Counted from the first letter of the stretch, positions 51,736 to 62,143 are shown. The stretch: DNA of 64,000 nt from Plutella xylostella (GCF_932276165.1 NC_063992.1:8008001-8072000), one strand, 5' to 3'. Notes: generated by a model from the letters alone, not told the origin. Numbers and translations: made by a program.

Positions 51736-52336
51736 AAAACCGGCCAAGTGCGAGTCGGGCTCGCGCACAAAGGGTTCCGTAGCAGCAAATATAATAAACT
51801 TATTATGTCAATAACTTAACCAAAATTACAGTTAAATCAACCTATCTCAAAAACTATAAGAGATACTTTGATCAAACCAAAAATCGTTGAAAGAGTTAAT
51901 TAGCATGCATCACCTCTATTTTTTTTAGAATTTTATACCCCGTAGTTATAAAAATAGAGGGGGGGGGGGCATACTTTTTACGACTTTGAGAGCTGATATC
52001 TCAAAAACCGTTCACTTTAAGAAAAATGTTTTTTAGAAAACTTTATATCATTTTAAAAGACCTTTCCATTGATACCCCACACGGGTATGTGCATCGAAAA
52101 AAAAAAATTCATCCCTCAGTTACATGTATGGGGGGCCCCACCCCCAATTCTTTTTTTTACTATTTAGTGTCATATTTTTGTAGCGGTTCATACAACACAT
52201 ATTCCCATCAAATTTCATCACTGTAGTACTTATAGTTTCCGAGTAAATCGGCTGTGACAGACGGACAGACGGACAGACGGACATGACGAAACTATAAGGG
52301 TTCCGTTTTTGCCATTTTGGCTACGGAACCCTAAAA
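51736..52336 (+). repeat. Lepidopteran GGTTCCGT dispersed element (about 600 bp)
   Basis: Starts ACCGGCCAAGTGCGAGTCGG and TCGCGCACAAAGGGTTCCGT. It has AGAGCTGATATCTCAAAAAC in the middle and ends with (GACGGACA)n and GGCTACGGAACCCTAAAA. AGGGTTCCGTAG (51771-51782) and CTACGGAACCCT (52321-52332) are inverted copies. I recognise this as a very common lepidopteran interspersed repeat; its class is not certain. It includes a G10 run at about 51960. Confidence 0.85.
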
Positions 52337-53189
52337 ATTGCGACAATGTAGATATTTTATATTTATAATACCAATATATTCTAGGGCGATAGCACACATA
52401 ACCAACATTGGATCACACCGCTCAGTTGATGCAATGAAGACGAAACATACCACGTTCCCTTCATTCACTGTGTTTGCGGAGTGCCTAAGCCTGGAGATTC
52501 TTTCTGCGGCGGGAGGTAAAGGGGGGGCGACCACATCCGAGATAATTAAAAGGACTTAAGGTGCGCTTTCCAGATTACGCACGGGAGGGAATGCGAAGGG
52601 TCATATTGAAATTGTTTTGAATGAAAATTTTAATAGCGTCCGCTTATAACTGAAACGCTAATTGGAATTTTCTTGGAATTGGGGTTAGGCGCGTAGCTTT
52701 CGTGATGATTGATCAATGATTACGCTCGTTGTTTATTTGTGAATTATTTTCATGGGGTGCTTTATTGCCTTTACAAATGTTACGGGCTTGGTTGATAACA
52801 TTTTCTTTAATACATACATAAGTGAATATACAAGAGGATTGGTAAATCCATATATTAATGCCTTAAGCCCTGCCTTACACCCATAAGGCAGGCTTCCATC
52901 GATTGCAAATGCCTTCCTCTATAACCCATTTAAATGAATGTATCGAATTAGCAATCACCCTAATTGTAGGTATTGGCCCCTAATTTACAATATGCGTAGG
53001 TACTACTATACTATAATGACTGTGTCAATAAATTTTTTGAACGAAGATAATCCTTCATTAATAGGTACTGTGTGTTCGTATATTTTGCTTAGTCCCTCTT
53101 CCACCGAGGCACATATTTCACTAGATATCCATAACATCCATACTATTGTGTCAATATGTTTTTTACTAACATATTGCATACAATTCCAG

Positions 53190-53283
53190 TCGGAGATCTG
53201 CTCGAGTGCGCTGACGGACGTGCTGCACGCCGTCATCAACGGGACGGATGGCTGCCTGTTCTGCTTCGGACACGCCGGGCTCG
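53190..53283 (+). CDS. Kif26: Kif26 exon 4 (motor: helix and first half of P-loop, residues 145-175 and part of 176)
   Basis: This 94-nt exon begins after ATACAATTCCAG and ends at CTCG|GTCAGT. It encodes SEICSSALTDVLHAVINGTD followed by GCLFCFGHAGL, then the first base of Gly176. The helix 'E.C...L.DVL.AVINGTDGC.FCFGHA' matches the KIF26 version of the segment leading into Walker A. Conventional kinesins have GQTGSGKT where this protein has GHAGLGKS, split across introns 4 and 5 exons. The exon's frame stays open upstream to 52938 and downstream to 53555, so a longer open frame overlaps it; the splice sites and exon 5 show where the coding part ends. An ATC/AAC microsatellite starts about ten bases after the donor. 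Confidence 0.92.
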
Positions 53284-53290
53284 GTCAGTA

Positions 53291-53510
53291 TATCATCAAC
53301 ATCACCATCTCTATCGTCATCATCCTCATCATCATCATTTTCATCATCAATATTATCAACTACATCATCATCAACATCAATATTATCAATCATCATCAAC
53401 ATTATCAACTACATCATCATCATGCAGGGGTGCAGGAGCATCTTCGACTGATGTATCACCTGTTCTTACACAAATGCACACAACAACATTATCATCATCA
53501 TTATCATGCA
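53291..53510 (+). repeat. Degenerate ATC/AAC microsatellite after exon 4
   Basis: Interspersed ATC, AAC and ATT triplets begin within about ten bases of the exon 4 donor and run for 220 bp. All frames here read as low complexity (Ile/Asn, Ser/Thr or His), which explains several long but meaningless open frames. Confidence 0.85.
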
Positions 53511-53558
53511 GGGATGGAAAAGCATCTCCGAGTGACGTATCACCTGTTCCTATAAAGG

Positions 53559-53747
53559 TGTTGCAAAAAGGATATACTAAGCCGAAAGGGGGTGACTCAG
53601 GGGGTCGTTCTGAACAACTTTTGGACCGTTGCGACTTCCCTATACAAACTTTTTAGGTCACGTAACTTAACTATGAAGAACTGATATTTTGTTCAGAATG
53701 ACCCCCTGAGTCACCTCCTTTCGGCTTAGTATACCCTTTTTGCAACA
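53559..53747. repeat. Foldback MITE with 59-bp arms in intron 4
   Basis: Arms 53559-53617 and 53689-53747 are reverse complements with three mismatches, starting TGTTGCAAAAAGG and containing CTAAGCCGAAAGG and GTGACTCAGGGGGTC. The loop is 71 bp. It sits 275 bp after the exon 4 donor. No target duplication is evident. Confidence 0.9.
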
Positions 53748-55798
53748 TTCTGTATATGTGCCGCGCACCCTGTGCAGGCAGTGACAGAATAATCTAACTG
53801 TGCTATTAGTATGAGGCCCTGATAGGCCCCGCAATTTCAGCTTTGGTACTATAGGTACCACTTTTTCTATAAGGTGTGTAATTGTGTATAGAACAAAACT
53901 AAACTACGGTATTGAATGTATAGCTGAACAAATACCTACTATCCGTGTATCAGGGTTTCGGAATAAGTAGCCTAGCAACTATTTACCTGTACACACAACA
54001 CACCAAGTATTATATATCAATACATATTATAATCTTGATTTACGCATTCTTTATGTACAAAATGTTGCCCTCAAATGTAATTACCAGTTCATTACGTGGA
54101 TAATCCATTATGACAGCTTTATATCTAACTCGCTGTTAGATAATTCCTCGGTAGCTTTCATTTAATTTAAATTCCAAAACCGTAATCCGTACTGGGGTAT
54201 GGCGTTTTCATCTTCTCAGTTAGATTAAAGAATTAAGAATTAAATACTTTGGCGGATTGCGAGTGATTACTTCCAAGACTTAATAAAAGGGCTGAGAAGC
54301 TTATGTGGTTTCTAAAGGGTTTTGAAATGAACTGTGCGTGTACTGGAATACAAGTATACATTGACATAAAGAGAATACTTTTTTTTAATGGAATAAGGCT
54401 GAATATTTACAGTTTTTTTTTAGTGAAATGAAAATTGAATTAATTAGCGAGACTATTAAAAACTTATACACGTAACTTTAAACGCGAAATTTGGAAATAA
54501 GTATTTTTCTCATTACGGATACATTCACCAGTTTTCGGATCGTGCACTAGTGATAAAATTTCACCTTGTACCTATACTGAAAAAGAAGTCTGAAGATATA
54601 TAAGATTAAGTATGCAGATACCATTAACACCCTAAGTAACTAAGTATGTATTAGTTACATTAAAAAGTAAGTACTTTAAACATCATTAAGAAATTGTGAC
54701 AAATACAAGTAGCAAGATTCGTACATGTGAAGATTACTCCACATCCACACCTGTGTATCCTGCGAATGTCACCGTGCAGGCGCAGAGACGGAGGTTCTCG
54801 TATATTTCTGGAAGTTTCAATTAAGTCCTCAGTGCGGCGTCTATTTGAATGCTAATACGGCGTGCTGCCGGCCAACTTTCAGAATAAATCCAGAACGACT
54901 TCACAATTCACAATACTGCTCGCGAGAAACCAAGTGCCATATTCGGGGCAACATAGCGTTTAGAAATCGATTGGAAAATAACTGTAATGACACTTCCGAT
55001 AACTGAAAGATATCAATCTGATAATTAGGTATAATTTAGAAGTAAATGCTTTCATTATTCCTACTTACCTTCTTTTAGTCAACGTTATCAAGTCAATCCG
55101 ACCATAATTATCATGCTAATACACTTATCTCCCAATGTTAAAACGCCCATTCTTGCGTGGCCTTTTGTTTAGATGATAAGCTACGTATTCTACTACGTAA
55201 ACTATGATACTCGTATTTAACGTTTTTTTGCAATACAAAGCTCCTAGTACAGTGAAACTAAAATGACAATACACTGAGCGGACATGACACGACGACGCGA
55301 TACGAATTCATAATTATTATCGCTTTTAAAAACGCCGAGCATGTTCAGAATAGTCAGCCTGAAATTTGAATATGAAATACTCGAGAGAACTTATTGCTTA
55401 CTCATTTACATGGTGGCTGGATATAGTCGGCATTAAGTCGATATATTCATGTTAACCTTATAAAAGCGTGTATATTACAGGTTTAGGTTAGAGTTTACGG
55501 CTATTTTGATTGGTAGTCAACAAGTTGGTGTAATAATACTAACTTGTAAACTAGAAAGGTAGTGAATAATTTGATTTCTAGGCACATATGGTGTAATAGA
55601 AACAGCCAGTTGGTCTGTTATCTATACATGTAAGTAATAACATGTACAGCTACGGTGAAGAGTTTATAAAGATCCCTAACAGCACCAATTGAGTTACACA
55701 AAAAATCTGTACCTAGTAAACTCAATGGCAGCACCACGCGCACTCTACCCTCAACTTACCTTATCCAACCAAACCTAACCAAAACATTCCCCCACCAG

Positions 55799-55996
55799 GC
55801 AAATCCTACACCATGTTGGGTCGCGCGGACGCGGCCGGGTCTCTCGGAGCCATCCCCTGCGCCATCTCGTGGCTGTTCCGGGGCATCGCCGAGCAGCGCC
55901 ACAAGTGTGGCACACGCTTCTCCGTCAGGGTCTCCGCCGTGGAGCTCTGCACCAACACCAACCAGATACGGGACCTCCTCGCGCCTTATCAGAATG
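55799..55996 (+). CDS. Kif26: Kif26 exon 5 (motor: rest of P-loop and central sheet, residues 176-241 and part of 242)
   Basis: The acceptor is CATTCCCCCACCAG and the donor is AATG|GTAAGC; the exon is 198 nt. With the split Gly it completes Walker A as GHAGLGKSYTM (residues 171-181), so the invariant Lys177 and Ser178 are present. It continues as SLGAIPCAISWLFRGIAEQ, the 'G.IP.A...LF..I' helix of kinesins. It then reads RFSVRVSAVELCTNTNQIRD and LLAP, equivalent to 'VSYLEIYNEKVRDLL' but with the KIF26-type 'FSVRVSAVE'. The codons are strongly GC-ending. The junction to exon 6 gives LLAPYQND-SEQSPGVYL, which fits the family. Confidence 0.95.
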
Positions 55997-56481
55997 GTAA
56001 GCTTGTGCCGAGTTGTGCCGTTTTAGCACAGGATATGATTCCAGCTATCCTACCGCCACTGAAACGCCGCTCTCCTGTCGAACATCTGTCAGATCCATAT
56101 AAGTTACGTCAGATTTGATGATGATCAAATGAAATCTGACGTAACTTGTATGTATCTGACAGATGTTTGACAGTCAAGCGATGCTGTTTTTGGATTAATG
56201 CGCTGCTAATGTGACGATGGTGGTAAACCCCCCCGGTTAGATCTTATGGCTATGCAGTATTATGCACAGAGGTTGCATTCGAGTGATAGTAACGTGTAGA
56301 CTAACTAACAACCCCACATAAAAAGCTAGTTAATACACCTGCAAGAAGAAAATAAACCCAATATTCACATTAATTATATCCAGATCTGAAGCAAATAGTC
56401 ATCATTTAATATTTCTATGATTTAAGAAGACCTGACACTGACTTCACTGGAAATACTGCAAATGTCCATCTTCTTCAACAG
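55997..56481 (+). other. Kif26 intron 5 (485 bp)
   Basis: A phase 1 intron with donor GTAAGC and acceptor TTCTTCAACAG. It contains a near-perfect 36-bp-arm inverted repeat (56081-56167), described separately, which takes up much of its first third. The rest is unremarkable AT-rich sequence. Confidence 0.75.
56081..56167. repeat. Foldback element with 36-bp arms in intron 5
   Basis: 56081-56116 and 56132-56167 are reverse complements with two mismatches, starting AACATCTGTCAGAT and ending AAGTTACGTCAGATTT, around a 15-bp loop. Weaker complementarity continues outward (about 56068-56181), so this is probably a small MITE. In the pre-mRNA it would form a stable hairpin 85 nt after the exon 5 donor. 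Confidence 0.85.
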
Positions 56482-56697
56482 ATTCTGAGCAGTCTCCAGG
56501 CGTGTACTTGAGAGATGATCCACTATTCGGGACTCACCTCCAGAACCAGTCTGAGCTCCGGGTACACAGTGCTGAGAAGGCTGCGTTCTACCTGGACGCA
56601 GCACTGGCCACCCGTGGTACCAGGGAAGAAGGAAGAGACAGCCACTTACTGTACACCCTACATCTGTACCAGTACAGTATTGGAGGGAAGGGAGCAG
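56482..56697 (+). CDS. Kif26: Kif26 exon 6 (motor: switch I region, residues 242-313 and part of 314)
   Basis: The acceptor CATCTTCTTCAACAG precedes the exon and the donor is GCAG|GTAATA; the exon is 216 nt. It encodes SEQSPGVYLRDDPLFGTHLQ, then NQSELRVHSAEKAAFYLDAA, then a variable loop, and DSHLLYTLHLYQYSIGGKGA. The blocks 'QNQSELR...AEKAAF.LDAA' and 'SH..(F/Y)TLH.YQY' are diagnostic for KIF26. In conventional kinesins the switch I motif is N-x-x-S-S-R-S-H. Here it is RDSH (residues 293-296): the SSR triplet is missing and only Ser295 and His296 align. Switch I coordinates Mg-ATP, so weak or absent ATP hydrolysis is expected. That is inference from sequence together with the known behaviour of KIF26A. 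Confidence 0.95.
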
Positions 56698-56815
56698 GTA
56701 ATAGACATCAATTATTGTTAATAACAACATTATATATTATAGCATAGCACTATATAATAATATTATTGCCATCGAGTTTTTAGTATTTGTAAATAATACA
56801 AATGTTTCTTTCCAG
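56698..56815 (+). other. Kif26 intron 6 (118 bp)
   Basis: The only short intron of the gene: phase 1, donor GTAATA, acceptor preceded by GTTTCTTTCCAG. Reading straight through it shifts from the exon 6 frame into stops, which confirms that it is removed. Confidence 0.85.
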
Positions 56816-59538
56816 TGGCCGGAGGGAGAAGCCGTCTTCATTTGATCGACTTAGGAAATTCGGAACGAGGCAAAGCTAGTGGAGGCATCCCACTATCAGG
56901 ATTAGGAAATATTTTATTAGCAATATTCAATGGACAGCGACACCTTCCGTATAGAGACCACAATCTCACACATGTTCTCAAAGAATGTCTAGGATCTCTA
57001 ACGTGCCATACAGCCATGATAGTACATGTATCTCCAAACGTACAAAACTATTCAGATACTCTGACTACGTTACAACTAGCTTCTCGAATACATAGGCTAA
57101 GGAGAAGAAAAATGAAGTTCTCTGCAAATAACAATGCAGGATCTGGCGGTAGCTCTGGGGAAGACGCGTCCAAACCAAGTAGCAGTGAGCCTGATCCATC
57201 CAGCAGTGATTTATCAGCTGATACAGTTATATACGTGGGGCCGATGGATGATGATCAAACCGATGGAGAACACCCTCCGGTATATATCCCCCACATCAAT
57301 TCTGGCGATAATCGATGCGTTTTAAGTAAAGCTTTGAGAGGATCTGCTGCAGAGCACAAACATAAATCGTCGTTATCTAAGGTTGTCGAAGAAAGAAGCC
57401 CACTTCACAAATTGCATTCATCACCGAAGTCATCACCCATGAAGAGAAACATTTCCCATTCAGCTAACCTAACTCCTAAATCATCACCAGCCCACACACC
57501 TAAAACCACACCTATGAAAACAACGTCATCAAAAACATTTGGGGATGATGGCAAAAGCAAACATTCTGGCACAGGAAATAGTGATGAACAGTGGATAGAC
57601 GGACCAAGGATATCTAAATCGAAATTAGTCGAAGCAAGACATATCATAAAAGAAACACAAAGCAACAAACGGGAGACGTGGATCGATGGACCAATGAAAC
57701 AAGCCCCTCCTGTGCCACTCGATCCTATTACTCTACAGCCTAGTACAATCCCTCTACAAGTAGGTTTACTAAATGCACAGGGAGGGGAGAGCCTCGGATA
57801 CGGTTACATGGATAATCATAAGAAAAATATGATTCGAAAATGGGTAGAAAATCAAACAACGCAAATTCATAAATCTAGACACAATTCTCCAAGTCACAAA
57901 GCAAATCAGCTTACAAAAGAACAAAGTGGCTGTAAAAATAATGATAATTCAGATTTGCCACAAAAGTCAGAGCCATTTATTAAGGAAGCCGTAAAGAGAC
58001 ATGTTGAAGAATCTACAATAAGAACTGGGCTTAAAGCTGGTTCAAAAGGTGCGGCTATCGAAGAAGAAAATGTTGGTCCACCGTCTAGTGAAAAGAGTTT
58101 AACACCTAAAAAGTCGACAAATTCAGCCAAAACAGCACCGAAGAATGATATAGATGACGACGATGACAGTGAAGAACTAGCCGAAATTCCTCCTGCCCTT
58201 CCACTTCTTCAACAACTTAGTAGTAGAGAGGTGTCTATGGAGAGCTTAGATAGTAAATACAAAGAACGAATGAGGATGGATGATGAATTAGCTTCAAATC
58301 GTAGCAGGGAAATAGGTCCAAACGGTATAAGTAGAGCTCCTATTGATGATGACGAGGACGAAATTTTAGAAATAATTGAAATAGAAGAACCTTTGGAATT
58401 AGTCGCTATGCAAGACTGTTGTCTTCAAGTTACAGAAGAAGACATTGACTTCTGCATGGGATACGATGGTAATTTAGCGGATGGTGACCAGGAGAATTCT
58501 GAAGAACATCCACTGAGGATTTTGAGCCAAGAAAATCTTACTGTGGCTTCAACATTTACAGACACTTTATCTCTTTATAGTGAAGTTGAGCGACAGCTAA
58601 GAAATGAATCTTACTTGAGGAGAAATTATGATTTTTATACAGAAAATGCAATTAGTGATCAAATGCTTGACTTTAACCCACATGAAAGTGTACATTCATC
58701 TAAATCTAGAGTTGATGACATGATGGGACTCTGTGATTTATACGCACACTCCAAATCGGGGAAATACGACCCGAGAGTATCTAATGTGTTTCAGTCAATA
58801 TCACTGTGTAATGTTCGAGATACAGATGAATTCCACGGCGACGGTTCTGTTTACAGTGAGCCCGCCTACAGGCCAAGTGATAAAATATGTGATAGTTGTA
58901 AACGAACAATGTCCAGACCGAACAGTGCGGTGGGAGAGTGCGGAGCATACCACGACCTGGACGCAGGCAACGACGACACATACGGACCCTTCGAGAAATA
59001 CCACGGCGACGACATAACCGACGCCCGAATCGCATCTCTTCGCCACCCCGACGGAGCTTCCGACCCGAACTTACGCGAGGAGCAGCGCGCGCCGAGTTTG
59101 GGGGCGACGCTGAATACATTTCGGGAGTTAAAATCGAATTTGCACCTAGAAGTTACGCCGACGGTCGTGACGAGCGAGCCGCGCCCGGAAAAGTTGGATA
59201 AGACGGATAAGACGGATAAGACGATAGCTCGCGTGGCGGGGTGTGGGAAGACAGACGGGTACGACAGCGGGCACGAGTCTACTCCGCGGACTGGTAAGCA
59301 CAGCCCGGCGGGGACCTCGCGCCGGGCGGAGTCAGGGTACGACTCCGTGCCGCGGGACTCCGACGCTTCCTCGCTGGACTCGTACCCCACGCGCCGCGCC
59401 GCCGTGGCCAGGGCCCACGCCAAGAAACACACCACAGCCAAGTATAAGCCGCACGCCGACCGCTCCTTCTGCGCCTGGCTGCGGAACCCCTTCACCTGCA
59501 AATACGCAGACACCGATCCAGAAATCAGCGACTTCTAG
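56816..59538 (+). CDS. Kif26: Kif26 exon 7 (end of motor and entire C-terminal tail, residues 314-1220, stop TAG)
   Basis: After GTTTCTTTCCAG, this 2723-nt exon finishes the motor (to about residue 413): AGGRSRLHLIDLG at switch II, then LPYRDHNLTHVLKECLG, TAMIVHVSP and LTTLQLASRIHRLRRRK. Switch II reads DLGNSE (325-330) where conventional kinesins have DLAGSE, so the switch glycine is Asn328 if aligned without a gap. The tail is rich in Ser, Lys and acidic residues and probably disordered. Notable segments are DTVIYVGP (449-456), close to a KIF26 tail motif; two WIDGP motifs (573-577, 602-606); acidic runs near 758-767 and 824-843; an isolated CDSC (1005-1008); DKT repeats (about 1107-1116); GYDSGHES (1128-1135) and SGYDSVPRDSD (1153-1163). 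I see no long heptad coiled coil. The last ~640 nt are much more GC-rich than the preceding 2.1 kb. The tail may be a scaffold; specific partners cannot be read from sequence. Confidence 0.97.
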
Positions 59539-60725
59539 AATCGTCTTTTTAAGTAGACTCTACAATGCATTTATTATATCAAATAAGTTACGTTACCGAA
59601 TTTACTCTGGAGACTGCTTTTGTACTCTAGATGTATTTACATATTATTAGAAACATACATACAATACCTGTTTAGTAAAAAAGCTTTTGCACGAAGTGAT
59701 AGTGTTAACGCTCTATAATAGGTGTAAGATATTATTGACTATCGATATCGCTCGTAGTTTTCTAACTGTGAACTCTATTTTTAAAAAGAATTAGTGTCTA
59801 GTATGACTACTGTTTTATTTATAGATAAACTTCGGTCAAAATTTAAAACTGTATAAGTATTGTACTAAAAAGTTCATCGAAGTAGATATACTGTAACTAT
59901 TTAAGACGGTCTGCTTTTCCTCATGATTTACTTGACATAATTTCTAAGTGCTCCTATTACTTATTCAGTTAAATGTTTTTGATAACAGAATATACCAAGC
60001 AAACTGATGCTACAGTTTGTACTTTGTACTTGATAGCTATTTTTGAAATAATTTTCTACGTAGCTTTTTATACATGCTAAACTACTTTTCCCATAAAATG
60101 TAGTCTTCCTATGTCTTCCTCAACAGAAATACAAACCAAAACAAATGAACTGAAAATTAAGGAAAGCAACTTTGTAAAATGAAAATGATCACTTAACGCA
60201 TAGCATAATCTTATTTTATACACACTAGATCTTACAACTTTTGCTACATTACTATGCAAGATCTGAATCTACCCACATTCTGAGCAAAATTATAGTTATA
60301 ACTGTGAATAAGTAACCATGTCCCTAAAATATTTACTGGTTTCAGTTCCCATGGGATCTTTCGGAAACTACGCCATTATTATAGATGTAAATGTTGATTG
60401 ATGTTGAATATGTATAAACTTGTTTATTAATCTGGTCTGTTGACGTGTTGGCCATGTTTATATTATTATAGCTATAATTTCTTATTTATATAAGCCCTAT
60501 TCAATGTCCGGTCACTGCGGAATTCTGTACATAAAAATGTAAACTGCAATATTATTGAACTTTACGTGGCTATGAAAACGTTGGTTAGGTAACATAATTT
60601 TTGCTTAAGACAACGTTTTGTTAATTATTATTATTGATACATTATTATTATTAATATTAAACATATATCTTAAATTTTACTATGTGTTCTCATTGCTTCG
60701 GATAAATAAACATTTATGAAAGATT
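59539..60725 (+). other. Kif26 3' UTR (about 1.2 kb)
   Basis: AT-rich non-coding sequence follows the stop codon. The first AATAAA after the stop is at 60705, so the UTR probably extends to about 60720-60735. The exact cleavage point is inferred. Confidence 0.6.
60705..60710 (+). terminator. Poly(A) signal AATAAA of Kif26
   Basis: A canonical AATAAA in GATAAATAAACATTTATG, followed about 20 nt later by a GT-rich stretch (TTCTTGTGTTTC). It is the first consensus signal after the stop codon, 1.17 kb downstream. Which site is used cannot be confirmed from sequence. Confidence 0.6.
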
Positions 60726-62049
60726 CTTGTGTTTCAGCGAACCCTGACTGAAAATTCATACGTAATATTTTCACTCAATTTGAATTATAAGAAGTCATGA
60801 AAATATAAATAAGTTAAAACTTTCCCGAGGGGTGAAAATTTCTAAATCAGAGGGATTAAAAGTTTTCTTCCGGGAATAAGGAAAAGTTACTTTTTTCCTT
60901 TAAAAGGACGTCCTATTATCTCTCATTTTGCCCGTAATTTAACATTCGGGCGCCCCCCAAGTAATCGAGCTATCAAATAAGAAGATAACCTCCCCCATCG
61001 AGAGAGTGGCGACCTTTTAACAAATCTTTCAATAATTTGACAAAGTGCCAACCATTACACAAACATACGCGTAAATACATTCATTTCAAAATGATTACAT
61101 ACAATTTTGAGGAAAAGGAAAAATGACATAGCTAAATAGGACACTCGTTATTACGTCCTATCCTCGTGAACTGATTCTAGACCATCTAAACACCTAAAAC
61201 ACATTCACATTAAAATACATCGTCATGGTAACCCAATACGCAGCGCCACCAACGCTGGAGCGCCGGCAAAAATAAAAGTATTGAAACAAAGGCACAACAC
61301 AGGGCGGCGGCCGCACGTGAGCGGCAACCCTAATATCGCCACTGCCGATAGCCAAACTTACCAATGTCACACACCAAAACCACCCCTATTTAGTTACGGA
61401 TAAGGAAACGGCAAAACAACATATGTGTCCTGCCACGCCGCTTGCGTTTATCGTCTTGTATGAAATATTGAAACGTGATACATGCAACAAGGAGCAAGGA
61501 ATTGCTGTTATGTTTTAAATTGATTACATAGATTAGGTGGCCGTGGAAAATATTGAAAGCTGAAAAGCAAAATGCTACGTAGCTGGTGCTGATGAAAGTG
61601 AAAATTACAAGTTGATGGTATGTGCGTAAGTATAGGTACCCTTGCAAATAAGAGAAACAACAAGAAAACCTTTTATTAATTAGCTAAAAAGTAAGTAGAT
61701 CCATGCATAATATATTTTTAAAACCTATCAGATCCAGGAGTGAGTGTGTAAATCCGTGCTTTTTAAACAAACGTTTTAAGAGTATGAACAGTATGTGCAG
61801 CAATTTAACGAAATGAGCCGAAATAACGATACAAGGGTGCAAAAAACTGTCACCCAACAAAAAAGCAGGCTTTCCCGCCGTTAAAATGCAATTCGAAAGC
61901 CACATTCCTCAGTTGCCCGAGCACAGGATTCGAAACCTCCGTTTACGTTGCGTATTGGTTGCGTATCGTCAAATGTCACTGTCAAAATGTAAGGCAAATT
62001 TGTTAGTTCGAAAAGTGGCATTTGTTTTTTCCATGTTAGGTGGAATTTC

Positions 62050-62143
62050 ACCAAACGCTAAACGTATTTAGTAGCCTGTCATACGTCTGTCAGTTAGTAC
62101 AAAATGTATTTAAAATTTGATTTAAATACGTTTAGCGTTTGGT
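62050..62143. repeat. Foldback MITE with perfect 21-bp arms
   Basis: ACCAAACGCTAAACG plus ATTTA (62050-62070) is exactly complementary to 62123-62143, with a 52-bp loop. The size and AT-rich arm fit a small MITE. Confidence 0.8.

Larger units (their letters stand above)
48307..53189 (+). other. Kif26 intron 3 (4.9 kb)
   Basis: This phase 0 intron carries a MITE copy (49864-50001), a GC-rich patch near 50270-50350, two 'CCCCGAAGGGG'-type repeat fragments (50492, 50960) and a longer lepidopteran repeat with GGTTCCGT inverted ends (51736-52336). An 'N-A-Y-rich' open stretch upstream of exon 4 is part of the open frame 52938-53555, but its codons before 53190 do not resemble kinesin. Confidence 0.6.
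53284..55798 (+). other. Kif26 intron 4 (2.5 kb), interrupting the P-loop codons
   Basis: This phase 1 intron splits the Gly176 codon in Walker A. It begins with a degenerate ATC/AAC microsatellite (about 53291-53510), then a 189-bp foldback MITE (53559-53747). From 53750 to 55798 I see only ordinary AT-rich intron without recognisable features. Confidence 0.65.
591..59538 (+). other. Kif26: Gene locus: KIF26-type (kinesin-11 family) atypical kinesin, 7 coding exons
   Basis: Joining the exons 591-646, 22551-22722, 48103-48306, 53190-53283, 55799-55996, 56482-56697 and 56816-59538 gives one open frame of 3663 nt (1220 aa plus stop). Intron phases agree at every junction and all introns are GT-AG. 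The joined protein reads through a kinesin motor: beta-1 strand VKVMLRV, P-loop GHAGLGKSYTM, LHLIDLG, HLPYRD and a C-terminal ASRIHRLRRRK. The order and wording of these motifs match KIF26A/KIF26B better than any conventional kinesin. From family knowledge, KIF26A binds microtubules with little or no ATPase activity and acts as a signalling scaffold. VAB-8 directs posterior cell and growth-cone migration in worms. A developmental or neuronal scaffold role here is inference. The very long first two introns fit a developmentally regulated gene. Orthology to Drosophila CG14535 is from memory, not from a search. Confidence 0.93.

Noticed and set aside
53156..53656. 166-codon frame and its antisense partners over the ATC repeat
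   Set aside because: The reading frames are held open by the triplet microsatellite and part of exon 4 in the wrong frame; the composition is low complexity.
58866..59513. 215-codon open frame on the minus strand opposite the end of exon 7
   Set aside because: It is antisense to the GC-rich last part of the kinesin exon, where C/G-ending codons suppress stops on the other strand. It has no recognisable motif.
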